Source: Owenia fusiformis (taxonomy: Eukaryota > Annelida > Polychaeta > Sabellida > Oweniidae). From it: 64,000 nt of DNA. The position numbers were made by a program, and so were the translations under genes. The stretch spans positions 51,665,885 through 51,729,884 of the forward strand of contig CAIIXF020000001.1 in assembly GCA_903813345.2 (NCBI GenBank), in the 5' to 3' direction. Position 1 is the first letter of the stretch. Each line of letters opens with the position of its first letter. Below the pieces are notes generated by a model. The model worked only from the letters and a program-made list of their open reading frames with translations. It did not search any database and was not told where the DNA came from. Positions 26,613 through 41,175 of the stretch are shown here, piece after piece.

Positions 26613-29600
26613 TTGTCCCGTTTAGCCAATTTTTCCTTTCTTCTTTCTTTCATCAGACTCAACTGACTTAATCCATTTGCATACGTCTGATATAAAATTA
26701 GAGTATCAGTTACAAGGCCTGTTTTGTCAGTTTCTTACTTTTTTCTTTTTATTAGACTTAATTAACGTACTTAAATAAGTCCCTTGGAGTAAGAACCTGG
26801 CATAGGCTTCTTATTCATGTCTGATGCAAAATTAGTGTACCAGTCAGGGTGCCTGTTATGCCATTTTCTTAATTTGTCTTAATGCTGTTCTTAGTGAATT
26901 AGTACTGCGTTGGCCAACAACAACTAGCTTGTCGATGTTACACCCCTGCGCCACGATGAGGCCCAGTACTTTGCAGGGGACTTAACTAACTTAATAATCC
27001 CTTGGCGTAAGAATCTGGCATAGGCAACTTATTCACGTCTGATACAAAATTAGAGCACCAGTTACGTGGCCTGTTTTGCCGATATCTTACATTAATAAAT
27101 CTCTTGACGTAAGAACCTGGCATAGGCTTCTTATTCACGTCTGATACAAAATTAGAGTACCAGTTACGTGGCCTGTTTTGCCAGTTTCACACTCACTTCT
27201 TTTCATTGCACTTAACTAACTTAAATAAGTCCCTTCTCATAAGAACTTGGCATAGGCTTCTTATTCACGTCTAATACAAAATTAACGTACCAGTTACGTG
27301 GCCTGTTTTGCCAATTTCTTACCTAAATAAATCCCTTGGTGTAAGAAATTAGCATAGGCTTCTTATTCACGTCTGATACAAAATTAAAGAACCAGTTACG
27401 TGGCCTGTTTTGCCAATATCTTACATAAATAAATCTCTTGTCGTAAGAACCTGGTATAGGCTTCTTATTCACGTCTGATACAAAATTAGAGAACCAGTTA
27501 CGTGGCCTGTTTTGCCAGTTTCACACTCAATTCTTTTCATTGCACTTAACTTACTTAAATAAATCTCTTGGCGTAAGAACCTGGCAAAGGCTTCTTAATC
27601 ACGTCTGATACAAAATTAGAGAACCAATTACGTGGCCTGCTTTGCCAGTTTCTTATGTAATTCGTTTCATTGCACTTAATTTACTTAAATAAATCCCTTG
27701 CCGTAAGAACTTGGCATAGAGTTCTCATTCCCGTCTGATACAAAAATAGAGAACCGGCTTGTTTTGCCAGTTTATTACTTAAATAAATCTCTTGGTGTAA
27801 GGATTTGGCATAGGCTTCTTATTCACGTCTGATACAAAATTAGAGAACCAGTGACGTTGCCAGTTTTGCCAATTTCTTACTCAAATAAATCCCTTCCTGT
27901 AAGAACTTGGCATTGGCTTCTTATTCACGTCTGATACAAAATTAACGTACCAGTTACGTGGCCTGTTTTGCCAATTTCTTACCTAAATAAATCCCTTGGT
28001 GTAAGAACTTAGCATAGGCTTCTTATTCACGTCTGATACAAAATTAAAGAACCAGTTACGTGGCCTGTTTTGCCAATATCTTACATAAATAAATCTCTTG
28101 GCGTAAGAACCTGGTATAGGCTTCTTATTCACGTCTGATACAAAATTAGAGAACCAGTTACGTGGCCTGTTTTGCCAGTTTCACACTCAATTCTTTTCAT
28201 TGCACTTAACTTACTTAAATAAATCTCTTGGCGTAAGAACCTGGCATAGGCTTCTTAATCACGTCTGATACAAAATTAGAGAACCAGTTACGTGGCCTGC
28301 TTTGCCAGTTTCTTATGTAATTCGTTTCACTGCACTTAATTTACTTAAATAAATCCCTTGCCGTAAGAATTTGGAATAGAGTTCTCATTCCCGTCTGATA
28401 CAAAAATAGAGAACCAGTTACAGTACGTGGCCTGTTTTGCCAGTTTCTTACTTAAATAAATCTCTTGGTGTAAGCATTTGGCATAGGCTTCTTATTCACG
28501 TCTGATACAAAATTAGAGAACCAGTGACGTGGCCAGTTTTGCCAATTTCTTACTCAAATAAATCCCTTCCCGTAGGAACTTGGCATTGGCTTCTTATTCA
28601 CGTCTGATACAAAATGAACGTACCAGTTACGTGGCCTGTTTTGCCAATTTCTTACTTAAATAAATCCCTTGGTGTAGGCTTCTTATTAACGTCTGATACA
28701 AAATTATACAACCAGTTACATGGCCTGTTTGGCCAATATCTTACCTAAATAAATCCCTTGGTGTAAGAACGTGGCATAAGCTTCTTATTAACGTCTGATA
28801 CAAAATTAACGTACCAGCAGTTACGTGGCCTGTATTGCCAATTTTTTACTTAAATAAATCCCTTGGTGTAAGAACTTGGCAAAGGCTTCTTATTCACGTC
28901 TGATACAAAATGAACGTACCAGTTACGTAGCCTGTCTTACCCGTTTCTTACTTAAATAAATCCCTTCCCGTAAGAACTTGGCATTGGCTTCTTATTCACG
29001 TCTGATACAAAATTAGAGAACCAGTTGCATGGCCTGTTTTGCCAATTTCTTAATTAAATAAATATCTTAGTGTAAGAACTTGGCATAGCCTTCTTATTCA
29101 CGTCTGATACAAAATAAGAGAACCAGTTACGTGGCCTGTTTTGCCAGTTTCTTATTTAAATAAATCCCTTGGTGTAAGAACCTGGCAAAGCTTCTTATTC
29201 ACGTCTGATACCAAATTAGAGAACCAGATACAGTACGTGGCCTATTTTGCCAGTTTCTTACTTAAATAAATCTCTTGGTGAAAGAACTTGGCATAAGCGT
29301 CTTATTCACGTCTGATACAAAATTAGAGAACCAGTTACAGTACGTGGCCTCTTTTGCCAGTTTCTTACTTAAATAAATCTCTTGGTGTAAGAACCTGGCA
29401 CGGGCTTCTTATTCACGTCTGATACAAAATTAGAGAACCAGTGATGTGGCCAGTTTTGCCAATTTCTTACTCAAATAAATCCCTTCCCGTAAGAACTTGG
29501 CATAGGCTTCTTATTCACGTCTGATACAAAATGAACGTACCAGTTACGTGCCCTGTTTTGCCAATTTCTTACTTAAATAAATCCCTTGGTGTAAAACCTT

Positions 29601-32600
29601 GGCATAGGCTTCTTATTCAAGTCTAATACAAAATTAGAGAACCAGTTACAGTACGTGGCCTGTTTTGCAAATTTCTTACTTAAACAAAGCCCTTGGTGTA
29701 AGAACTTGGCATAGGCTTCTTATTCACGTCTGATACAAAATTAACGTACCAGTTACGTGGCCTGTTTTGCCAATTTCTTACTAAATAAATCCCTTGGTGT
29801 GAAAACTTTGCATAACCTTCTTATTCACGCCTGATACAAAATTAACGTACCAGTCACGTGGCCTGTTTTGCCAATTTCTTACTTAAATAAATCCCTTGGT
29901 GTAAGAACTTAGCACAGGATTCTTATTCACGTCTGATACAAAATGAACGTACCAGTTACGTGGCCTGTCTTACCAGTTTCTTACTTAAATACATCCCTTC
30001 CCGTAAGAACTTGGCATAGGCTTCTTATTCACGTCTGATACAAAATGAACGTACCAGTTACGTGGCCTATCTTACCAGTTTCTTACTTAAATAAATCCCT
30101 TCCCGTAAGAACTTGGCATAGGCTTCTTATTCACGTCTGATACAAAATTAACGTACCAGTTACGTGGCCTGTTTTGCCAATTTCTTTCCTAAATAAATCC
30201 CTTGGTGTAAGAACTTAGCATAGGCTTCTTATTCACGTCTGATACAAAATTAAAGAACCAGTTACATGGCCTGTTTTGCCAATATCTTAAATAAATAAAT
30301 CTCTTGGCGTAAGAACCTGGCATAGGCTTCTTATTCACGTCTGATAAAAATGAGAGAACCAGTTACGTGGCCTGTTTTGCCAATTTCTCACCTAAATAAA
30401 TCCTTTGGTGTAAGAACCTGGCATAGGCTTCTTATTCACGTCTGATACAAAATTAAAGTACCAGTTACGTGGCCTGTTTTGCCAGTTTCACACTCAATTC
30501 GTTTCATTGCACTTAACTTACTTAAATAAATCTCTTGGCGTAAGAACCTGGCATAGGCTTCTTAATCACGTCTGATACAAAATTAGAGAACCAGTTACGT
30601 GGCCTGCTTTGCCAGTTTCTTATGTAATTCGTTTCACTGCACTTAACTAACTTAAATAAGTCCCTTCTCATAAGAATTTGGCATAGGCTTCTTATTCACG
30701 TCTGATACAAAATTAACGTACCAGTTGCGTGGCCTGTTTTGCCAGTTTCTTATGTAATTCGTTTCACTGCACCTAATTTACTTAAATAAACCCCTTGCCG
30801 TAAGAACTTGGCATAGGCTTCTCATTCATGCCTGATACAAAAATAGAGAACCAGTTACAGTACGTGGCCTGTTTTGCCAGTTTTTACTTAAATAAATCTC
30901 TTGCATTGGTGTAAGAATTTGGCATAGGCTTCTTATTCACGTCTGATACAAAATTAGAGAACCAGTGACGTGGCCAGTTTTTCCAATTTCTTACTCAAAT
31001 AAATCCCTTCCCGTAAGAACTTGGCAAAGGCTTCTTATTCACGTCTGATACAAAATGAACGTGCCAGTCACGTGGCCTGTTTTGCCAATTTCTTACTGAA
31101 ATAAATCCCTTGGTGTAGGCTTCTTATTTACGTCTGGTACAAAATTAGAGAACCAGTTACATGGCCTGTTTTGCCAATTTCTTACTTAAATAAATCCCTT
31201 GGTGTAAGAACCTGGCAAGGGCTTCTTATTCACGTCTGATACAAAATTAGAGTACCAGTTACGTGGCCTGTTTTGCCAGTTTCACAATCAATTTTTTTCA
31301 TTGCACAAAATTAGAGAACTAGTGATGTGGCTAGTTTTGCCAATTTCTTACTCAAATAAATCCCTTCCCGTAAGAACTTGGCATAGGCTTCTTATTCACG
31401 TCTGATACAAAATGAACGTACCAGTTACGTGCCCTGTTTTGCCAATTTCTCACTTAAATAAATCCCTTGGTGTAAAACCTTGGCATAGGCTTCTTATTCA
31501 AGTCTAATACAAAATTGGAGAACCAGTTACAGTACGTGGCCTGTTTTGCAAATTTCTTACTTAAACAAAGCCCTTGGTGTAAGAACTTGGCAGAGGCTTC
31601 TTATTCACGTCTGATACAAAATTAACGTACCAGTTACGTGGCCTGTTTTGCCAATTTCTTACTTAAATAAATCCCTTGGTGTGAAAATTTTGCATAACCT
31701 TCTTATTCACGCCTGATACAAAATTAACGTACCAGTCACGTGGCCTGTTTTGCCAATTTCTTACTTAAATAAATCCCTTGGTGCAAGAACTTAGCACAGG
31801 GTTCTTATTCACGTCTGATACAAAATGAACGTACCAGTTACGTGGCCTGTCTTACCAGTTTCTTACTTAAATAAATCCCTTCCCGTAAGAACTTGGCATA
31901 GGCTTTTTATTCACGTCTGATACAAAATGAACGTACCAGTTACGTGGCCTGTCTTACCAGTTTCTTACTTAAATAAATCCCTTCCCGTAAGAACTTGGCA
32001 TAGGCTTCTTATTCACGTCTGATACAAAATTAACGTACCAGTTACGTGGCCTGTTTTGCCAATTTCTTTCCTAAATAAATCCCTTGGTGTAAGAACTTAG
32101 CATAGGCTCCTTATTCACGTCTGATACAAAATTAAAGAACCAGTTACGTGGCCTGTTTTGCCAATATCTTACATAAATAAATCTCTTGGCGTAAGAACCT
32201 GGCATAGGCTTCTTATTCACGTCTGATAAAAATGAGAGAACCAGTTACGTGGCCTGTTTTGCCAATTTCTCACCTAAATAAATCCTTTGGTGTAAGAACC
32301 TGGCATAGGCTTCTTATTCACGTCTGATACAAAATGAACGTGCCAGTCACGTGGCCTGTTTTGCCAATTTCTTACTTAAATAAATCCCTTGGTGTAGGCT
32401 TCTTATTAACGTCTGTTTTGCCAGTTTCACAATCAATTTTTTTCATTGCACAAAATTAGAGAACCAGTGATGTGGCTAGTTTTGCCAATTTCTTACTCAA
32501 ATAAATCCCTTCCCGTAAGAACTTGGCATAGGCTTCTTATTCACGTCTGATACAAAATTAACGTACCAGTTACGTGGCCTGTTTTGCCAATTTCTTTCCT

Positions 32601-35600
32601 AAATAAATCCCTTGGTGTAAGAACTTAGCATAGGCTTCTTATTCACGTCTGATACAAAATTAAAGAACCAGTTATGAGGCCTGTTTTGCCAATATCTTAC
32701 ATAAATAAATCTCTTGGCGTAAGAACCTGGCATAGGCTTCTTATTCACGTTTGATACAAAATTACAGTACCAGTTACGTGGCCTGTTTTGCCAGTTTCAC
32801 AATCAATTCGTTTCATTGCACTTAACTTACTTAAATAAATCTCTTGGCGTAAGAACCTGGCATAGGCTTCTTAATCATGTCTGATACAGAATTAGAGAAC
32901 CAGTTACGTGGCCTGCTTTGCCAGTTTCTTATGTAATTCGTTTCACTGCACTTAATTTACTTAAATAAATCCCTTGCCGTAAGAACTTGGCATAGGCTTC
33001 TCATTCATGTCTGATACAAAAATAGAGAACCAGTTACAGTACGTGGCCTGTTTTGCCAGTTTTTACTTAAATAAATCTCTTGGTGTAAGAATTTGGCATA
33101 GGCTTCTTATTCACGTCTGATTCAAAATTAGAGAACCAGTGACGTGGCCAGTTTTTCCAATTTCTTACTCAAATAAATCCCTTCCCGTAAGAACTTGGCA
33201 AAGGCTTCTTATTCAGGTCTGATACAAAATGAACGTGCCAGTCACGTGGCCTGTTTTGCCAATTTCTTACTTAAATAAATCCCTTAGTGTAGGCTTCTTA
33301 TTAACGTCTGGTACAAAATTAGAGAACCAGTTACATGGCCTGTTTTGCCAATTTCTTACTTAAATAAATTCCTTGGTGTAAGAGCCTGGCACAGGCTTCT
33401 TATTCACGTCTGATACAAAATTAGAGTACCAGTTACGTGGCCTGTTTTGCCAGTTTCACAATCAATTCTTTTCATTGCACTTAACTTACTTAAATAAATC
33501 TCTTGGCGTAAGAACCTGGCATAGGCTTCTTAATCACGTCTGATACAGAATTAGAGAACCAGTTACGTGGCCTGCTTTGCCAGTTTCTTATGTAATTCGT
33601 TTCACTGCACTTAATTTACTTAAATAAATCCCTTGCCGTAAGAACTTGGCATAGGCTTCTCATTCACGTCTGATACAAAAATAGAGAACCAGTTACAGTA
33701 CGTGGCCTGTTTTGCCAGTTTTTACTTAAATAAATCTCTTGCATTGGTGTAAGAATTTGGCATAGGCTTCTTATTCATGTCTGATACAAAATTAGAGAAC
33801 CAGTGACGTGGCCAGTTTTTCCAATTTCTTACTCAAATAAATCCCTTCCCGTAAGAACTTGGCAAAGGCTTCTTATTCACGTCTGATACAAAATGAACGT
33901 GCCAGTCACGTGGCTTGTTTTGCCAATTTCTTACTTAAATAAATCCCTTGGTGTAGGCTTCTTATTCACGTCTGATACAAAATTAGAGAACCAGTTACAT
34001 GGCCTGTTTTGCCAATTTCTTACTTAAATAAATCCCTTGGTGTAAGAACCTGGCATAGGCTTCTTATTCACGTCTGATACAAAATTAGAGTACCAGTTAC
34101 GTGGCCTGTTTTGCCAGTTTCACAATCAATTTTTTTTCATTGCACAAAATTAGAGAACCAGTGATGTGGCTAGTTTTGCCAATTTCTTACTCAAATAAAT
34201 CCCTTCCCGTAAGAACTTGGCATAGGCTTCTTATTCACGTCTGATACAAAATGAACGTACCAGTTACGTGCCCTGTTTTGCCAATTTCTTACTTAAATAA
34301 ATCCCTTGGTGTAAAACCTTGGCATAGGCTTCTTATTCAAGTCTAATACAAAATTAGAGAACCAGTTACAGTACGTGGCCTGTTTTGCAAATTTCTTACT
34401 TAAACAAAGCCTTGGTGTAAGAACTTGGCAAAGGCTTCTTATTCACGTCTGATACAAAATTAACGTACCAGTTACGTGGCCTGTTTTGCCAATTTCTTAC
34501 TAAAATAAATCCCTTGGTGTGAAAACTTTGCATAACCTTCTTATTCACGCCTGATACAAAATTAACGTACCAGTCACGTGGCCTGTTTTGCCAATTTCTT
34601 ACTTAAATAAATCCCTTGGTGTAAGAACTTAGCACAGGGTTCTTATTCACGTCTGATACAAAATGAACGTACCGTTACGTGGCCTGTCTTACCAGTTTCT
34701 TACTTGAATAAATCCCTTCCTGTAAGAACTTGGCATAGGCTTCTTATTCACGTCTGATACAAAATTAACGTACCAGTTACGTGGCCTGTTTTGCCAATTT
34801 CTTTCCTAAATAAATCCCTTGGTGTAAGAACTTAGCATAGGCTTCTTATTCACGTCTGATACAAAATTAAAGAACCAGTTACGTGGCCTGTTTTGCCAAT
34901 ATCTTACATAAATAAATCTCTTGGCGTAAGAACCTGGCATAGGCTTCTTATTCACGTCTGATACAAAATGAACGTACCAGTTACGTGGCCTGTCTTACCA
35001 GTTTCTTACTTGAATAAATCCCTTCCCGTAAGAACTTGGCATAGGCTTCTTATTCACGTCTGATACAAAATTAATGTACCAGTTACGTGGCCTGTTTTGC
35101 CAATTTCTTTCCTAAATAAATCCCTTGGTGTAAGAACTTAGCATAGGCTTCTTATTCACGTCTGATACAAAATTAAAGAACCAGTTACGTGGCCTGTTTT
35201 GCCAATATCTTACATAAATAAATCTCTTGGCGTAAGAACCTGGCATAGGCTTCTTATTCACGTCTGATAAAAATTAGAGAACCAGTTACGTCGCCTTCTT
35301 TTTCCAATTTCTCACCTAAATAAATCCTTTGGTGTAAGAACCTGGCATAGGCTTCTTATTCACGTCTGATACAAAATTAGAGTACCAGTTACGTGGCCTG
35401 TTTTGCCAGTTTCACAATCAATTCCTTTCATTGCACTTAACTTACTTAAATAAATCTCTTGGCGTAAGAACCTGGCATAGGCTTCTTAATCATGTCTGAT
35501 ACAGAATTAGAGAACCAGTTACGTGGCCTGCTTTGCCAGTTTCTTATGTAATTCGTTTCACTGCATTTAATTTACTTAAATAAATCCATTGCCGTAAGAA

Positions 35601-37850
35601 CTTGGCATAGTCTTCTCAATCACGTCTGATACAAAAATAGAGAACCAGTTACAGTAGGTGGCCTGTTTTGCCAGTTTTTACTTAAATAAATCTCTTGGTG
35701 TAAGAATTTGGCATAGGCTTCTTGTTCACGTCTGATACAAAATTAGAGAACCAGTGACGTGGCCAGTTTTGCCAATTTCTTACTCAAATAAATCCCTTCC
35801 CGTAAGAACTTGGCAAAGGCTTCTTATTCACGTCTGATACAAAATGAACGTGCCAGTTACGTGGCCTGTTTTGCCAATTTCTTACTTAAAAAAATCCCTT
35901 GGTGTAGGCTTCTTATTAACGTCTGGTACAAAATTATAGAACCAGTTACATGGCCTGTTTTGCCAATTTCTTACTTAAATAAATCCCTTGGTGTAAGAAC
36001 CTGGCATAAGCTTCTTATCACGCCTGATACAAAATTAACGTACCAGTCACGTGGCCTGTTTTGCCAATTTCTTACTTAAATAAATCCTTTGGTGTAAGAA
36101 CGTAGCACAGGTTCTTATTCACGTCTGATACAAAATGAACGTACCAGTTACGTGGCCTGTCTTTCCAGTTTCTTACTTAAATAAATCCCTTCCCGTAAGA
36201 ACTTGGCATAGGCTTCTTATTCACGTCTGATACAAAATTAACGTACCAGTTACGTGGCCTGTTTTGCCAATTTTTTACCTAAATAAATCCCTTGGTGTAA
36301 GAACTTAGCATAGGCTTCTTATTCACGTCTGATACAAAATTAAGGAACCAGTTACGTGGCCTGTTTTGCCAATATCTTACATAAATAAATCTCTTGGCGT
36401 AAGAACCTTGCATAGGCTTCTTATTCACGTCAGATGAAAATTAGAGAACCAGTTACGTGGCCTGTTTTGCCAATTTCTCACCTAAATAAATCCTTTGGTG
36501 TAAGAACCTGACATAGGCTTCTTATTCACGTCTGATACAAAATTAGAGTACCAGTTACGTTGCCTGTTTTGCCAGTTTCACAATCAATTCTTTTCATTAC
36601 ACTTAACTTACTTAAATAAATCTCTTGGCGTAAGAACCTGGCATAGGCTTCTTATTCACGTCTGATTACAAAATTAGAGAACCAGTGACGTGGCCAGTTT
36701 TGCCAATTTCTTACTCAAAGAAATCCCTTCCCGTAAGAACTTGGCATAGGCTTCTTATTCACGTCTGATACAAAATGAACGTACCACCAGTTACGTGGCC
36801 TGTTTTGCCAATTTCTTACTTAAATAAATCCCTTGGTGTAAGAACCTGGCATAAGCTTCTTATTCACGTCTGATACAATATTAGAGAACCAGTTACGTGG
36901 CCTGTCTTGCCAGTTTCTTACTTAAATAAATCCCTCGGTGTAAGAACTTGGCATAGGCTTCTTATTCACGTCTGATACAAAATGAGCGTACCAGTTACGT
37001 GGCCTGTTTTGCCAAATTCTTACTTAAATAAATCCCTTCCCGTAAGAACTTGGCATAAGCTTCTTATTCAAATCTAATACAAAATTAGAGAACCAGTTAC
37101 GTGGCCTGTTTTGCAAATTTCTTACTGAAATAAATCTCTTGGTGTAAGAACTTGGCATAGGCTTCTTATTCACGTCTGATACAAAATTAACGTATCAGTT
37201 ACGTGGCTTGTTTTGCCAATTTCTTACCTAAATAAATCCATTGTGTAAAATCTTGCATAAGCTTCTTATTCACGCCTGATACAAAATTAACGTAACAGTT
37301 ACGTTGCCTGTTTTGCCAATCTTTTACATAAATAAATCTCTTGGTGAACAAATCCCTTTGCGTAAGATTAAGAACTTTACATGTATCATTTTCTGATACA
37401 AAATTAACGTACCAGTTATGTGGCCTGTTTTGCCAATTTCTTACTTGAATAAATAATTTGGCGCAAGAACTTGGCATAAGCTTCTTATTCACGTCTGATA
37501 CAAAATTAATGTACTAGTTACGTGGCCTGTTTTGCCAATTTCTTACTTGAATAGATAATTTGGCTCAAGAACTTGGCATGCATAAGCTTCTTATTCACGT
37601 CTGATACAAAATTAAATTACCAGTTACGTGGCCTGTTTTGCCTATTTCTCAAATAAATCCCTTGGCGTAAGAACCTGGCATAGGCTTCTTATTCACGTCT
37701 GATACAAATTACGAGTACCAGTTAGGTGGCCTGTTCTTTTCTTAATTTTTCCTTTTCATTAGACTTATCAAACTATAATTAATCCCTTGACTTGGCATAG
37801 GCTTCTTATTTCCGTTTGGTATACGGGGCCTGTTTTGCCAATTTCTTAGT
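26613..37850. repeat. About 103-bp satellite, about 11.2 kb block
   Basis: About 105-110 tandem copies of a unit near 103 bp. The conserved core is TTCTTATTCACGTCTGATAC followed by AAAATTA, then ACCAGTTACGTGGCCTGTTT and AAATAAATCCCTTGG. Unit variants differ at fixed places (AACGTACCAG against AGAGAACCAG; CCCTTGGTG, CCCTTCCCG or CTCTTGGCG; an extra TCATTGCACTTAACTTACTT segment). The same order of variants recurs, showing higher-order duplication. Edge copies (26613-27000 and 37740-37850) are more diverged. Frames inside it are repeat-derived, not genes. Confidence 0.97.
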
Positions 37851-38019
37851 TATTTCTTTATCACATCTCAAGTTCGTGCTGAAATGTGTTTCCATTATTT
37901 TGAGCGACCTTTAACATTTTCCTGAAATGTTCTTGCAAATGTAATACTATAAACTTTCAACGGTTTTATATCTGTATTTACTTATCTATTATCTTACCTT
38001 ATCATAGAATGGTAATGTT

Positions 38020-38230
38020 AGCAAGGCTTGTCTTGTGACTTTTTTCACGGAATGATTCCTCTTTATTTTCTCCTGCTTTGAAGTTGTAGCATGACGTTCA
38101 ATGTTTATTATGGAAACGTACATGTATCCAGCCATGTGATTAATGACGTAACAGCATAGCCATTGTTCACTTATGACGTCTGTTACATCGTATTTGTCTG
38201 CAATTTTGCTTCCTTGGAAACAGTGATATG
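38020..38230. repeat. Dispersed repeat, copy 1 of 3
   Basis: Shares with about 40500-40650 and 41815-41930 the ordered motifs TGTTTATTATGG, a TTTCCAG-like block, CACGTGATTAATGACGT-like and TTATGACGT. The copies are diverged and in the same orientation. Confidence 0.55.
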
Positions 38231-40499
38231 TTTGCATAGCATCGTTGAATCCAGACAAAATCAAATTCAGAATCAACAAAAGGTTTGATTCCAATGAAGG
38301 CCTATTACAAAACGGCCGACTGTGACTGTTATCTGTCATCTGATAAAATGTTGTGTGTCATTTGAGTATTTTTATCTCTTTTTATTTTATGCAGGCACTT
38401 TCTGATAGAAAATTCAACAAAGCTAGAAAATTTATTTTTTCAATGCGAAAGATACGCCACCAACAAGCACAAGGCTATACTTTTCCTACAAATCAAGTAA
38501 CAATGGTCTATAATAAATACAACTGTAAGTGACGTTATCATAACAAAATTGATGTCATTGCAAATTCTTGTATTTGAAAAATGAACTTAATTCAATTAGT
38601 AATTCAATTAGTGCACCTTTTAGGTCATAACTTGGGCTTTTGGGGGCCTATTTTTAACTTTAGGCACCTTATCAAAAGATTTGTCTTAAATTTGTAAAAT
38701 TTGGGCCCATTCTTTAGTTTTAGGGCCCCAATCTTTTTCCACGTAAGAGCGGACAATTTCTCTGACTTGAAATTTGCTCCCCTTGAAGCTTCTAGCTCCG
38801 CAAGTGAACTCAATAAGAGACTGGATGTAACATCTCCGAAGAATAAAAATGGGGAAATTTTGGACATAAAGTCAAGTAACATCTCTAATCATTTCTAGTT
38901 TATATATTCATATTCATAATGTCTTAGTGTCGTTTCTAGGTGATATGTTGTGTAATACCTTAGTCTTGAAAACTAAAAGTTGTTTATCTTACAATTTTCA
39001 ATTATTTGAATTTTACCGCCATTTAAAAACAAACGTTTAGATTTTTAGATCAGAATATGAAATCAACACGTCACAATGGAATTAACACATTATCTACTCC
39101 ATTGAACAGATCAGGCAAAGTTATTTTATTTCAACCATTCAATGTACGATTTTAAACATAAACTTCCAAGGCATGTAAAAAGTGATATCATGAGAATACG
39201 CTGTGATATCATTCAGGGTGCACAATTTTTTTCAATTTTTATTGCACAAATATTTCATGAATATGCTCAACTTTTAAGGTAAAGCAATGTTGTTGTTGCT
39301 ATTTAGGGTGACAATAAAATTTATGTTTAAATATTTACATCCAATTGATTTCCATGAGAATTACAATTTTGAAATTTTTCCGCGTTTATGATTTTTGAAT
39401 TTTTCAACACAAAATAATTTAGGATAATAAGTCCTTCAAAAAGACCTTCAAAATCAACTTTTTGAAATGAAATTGAAAAGTTTCACATACAGCACCACAT
39501 TTTGATTACATTGGGTGAAACTAGAATTCAGTTAAAGATCAAGGAGGATTGGCTCACAGAGTGCAAAAGCAATATTTTTTACCATAATAGGCATGTCGTG
39601 ATTACAAAATGCGAATCTAAACAGCTGTCATTTTGTTCACTTCAACATTTGAATCGTGAATTGTTGTCTTATTTCCAGACGAAAAATTCCAAAACTCACA
39701 AGAAATGATTGAAATATTTGTTGGAAACTTTTTGAGTGTTTATTTTGTATATATGATGTGATGATATGATGATATATATGACTACAAACGTGTACACGTA
39801 GATCCAACGGTTTTGGAAGAGAACGGGGCGTTTTGATCAATTTCGAACACATGCGTAGGACTTTTGGAAATTGCTGCGTTTAATGTAATAAATGTGTTGA
39901 TGCAGAGATGGAGGGTTGTAATGGGAGTCCTTGTGCAAAATATAGGGGAGAATAATAAAAGAACTGGCAATATATCGAGGCTTTTGGTTGAAATCTCTGA
40001 AGATTTGCATCTTCTCACATCTGGGGACCAAAAAGCCGCTAAAACGAGTGACTCTGTACACAAAAGCAATATCTCGAGTGAAAGGTATTTCTGTGAAGGT
40101 TTTAATGGAACAAGTTTGAAGAAAAACGGCGCACTGTGAGACTCACAATCATTGATTTTCCAAAGAAAGGGTTATAGTCGGTTATAATTTCCGAAAATAA
40201 CGACATTTTGACGTTTTCATTGCCATTGGAAAATATCGAGTTTCGATCCTGGGAGCCAATCTTCCTTGGTTGATTATATTTTACCTTTTTATAACATGAT
40301 CACACGTCTGATCATTCAAGTAGTCCATGTCTGATCAGAAGGTCGAAGATCAGATAACCGTTTATTTTTTAGTTTCCATTTTTTGATTGCTTATTTTCTT
40401 TCTTGAATATTACTTTCAATTGTTACTACTGTAAGTTTATATATCCAGTCACTCACCATCATAAGGCAGATTAGTTTTATTATTTTGTAAAGCTCTTAC

Positions 40500-40650
40500 C
40501 ATTTAGCCTTTTTGTAAGATTTTGTTCTTGAAGTACATTGTTTATTATGGAAACGTGTGTTTCCAAGCACGTAATAAGTAATGAAACACAAAACTCTCCT
40601 ATGACGTTTTTACACACATGGTACATTGGCCATGACGTCACATCGTTAGA
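40500..40650. repeat. Dispersed repeat, copy 2 of 3
   Basis: Has ATTGTTTATTATGGAAACGT, GTTTCCAAGCACGTAATAAG and CTATGACGT in the same order as the other two copies. Confidence 0.55.
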
Positions 40651-40838
40651 TATAGTTTTTTTCGTTGTCGGTTACTGAGGATACTGCAATGTTTGTTTTG
40701 AAATGGCTAAATATCATCTGCTATGCTGCTTGCTAAAAGCCTATGGTTCAGTGTTGGCCCTAAGGGCAGGACCGCTACTCATCACCAGGTTACTTTTGAT
40801 ACGGACCAGTTGATTTTTTCACTATGTGTAGGAAAATA

Positions 40839-41175
40839 CAGGGTGTTAAAAAAAACGCAAGACAAAGAAATCGCTATATCTTGGAAAATACTGGTTCAAT
40901 TATTATCATATTTTCAGGAAATAAGAAGAGACTGTGTGTGTATAGCACCTGTAAATGGTTAGTTGTAAAACATGATGTCTTGGACACCTGCTCTACAGAC
41001 AGTTGTACAAGGAAAATACGAAAAACACAGTCAGGAGTGACTGCAACCGCAAAAAAACTAAATAACTTCATAACCATAGTGTTTTGGCTCTTCAAATTTG
41101 GCACAAATCATCTTCATTCACTGTATGTTAAAAAGATATAGCGATTTCTTTGGGTTGCGTTTTTTGAACACCCTG
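40839..41175. mobile_element. 337-bp MITE with TA target duplication
   Basis: Begins CAGGGTGTTAAAAAAAACGC and ends with its inverted partner GCGTTTTTTGAACACCCTG. The arms pair for about 44 bp (both contain AAGAAATCGCTATATCTT on opposite strands). TA flanks both sides (40837-40838 and 41176-41177). The size, TA duplication and CAGGGTG terminus fit a non-autonomous Tc1/mariner-type element. No transposase is encoded. Confidence 0.85.

Larger units (their letters stand above)
37851..40838. other. Non-coding region with dispersed repeats
   Basis: No supportable gene. It includes two of three diverged copies of a repeat with the core CAATGTTTATTATGGAAACG (38097 and 40536 areas; the third is near 41820). 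A GCTTGCTAAAAGCC motif near 40727 recurs at about 41185 on the other side of a MITE. Confidence 0.5.

Noticed and set aside
35810-37492. Open frames inside the satellite
   Set aside because: They repeat the same peptide per unit and frame differs between units; product of the tandem repeat.
38625-38898. Small overlapping frames on both strands
   Set aside because: AT-rich sequence with GGGCCC-type repeats; no domain, no splice evidence.
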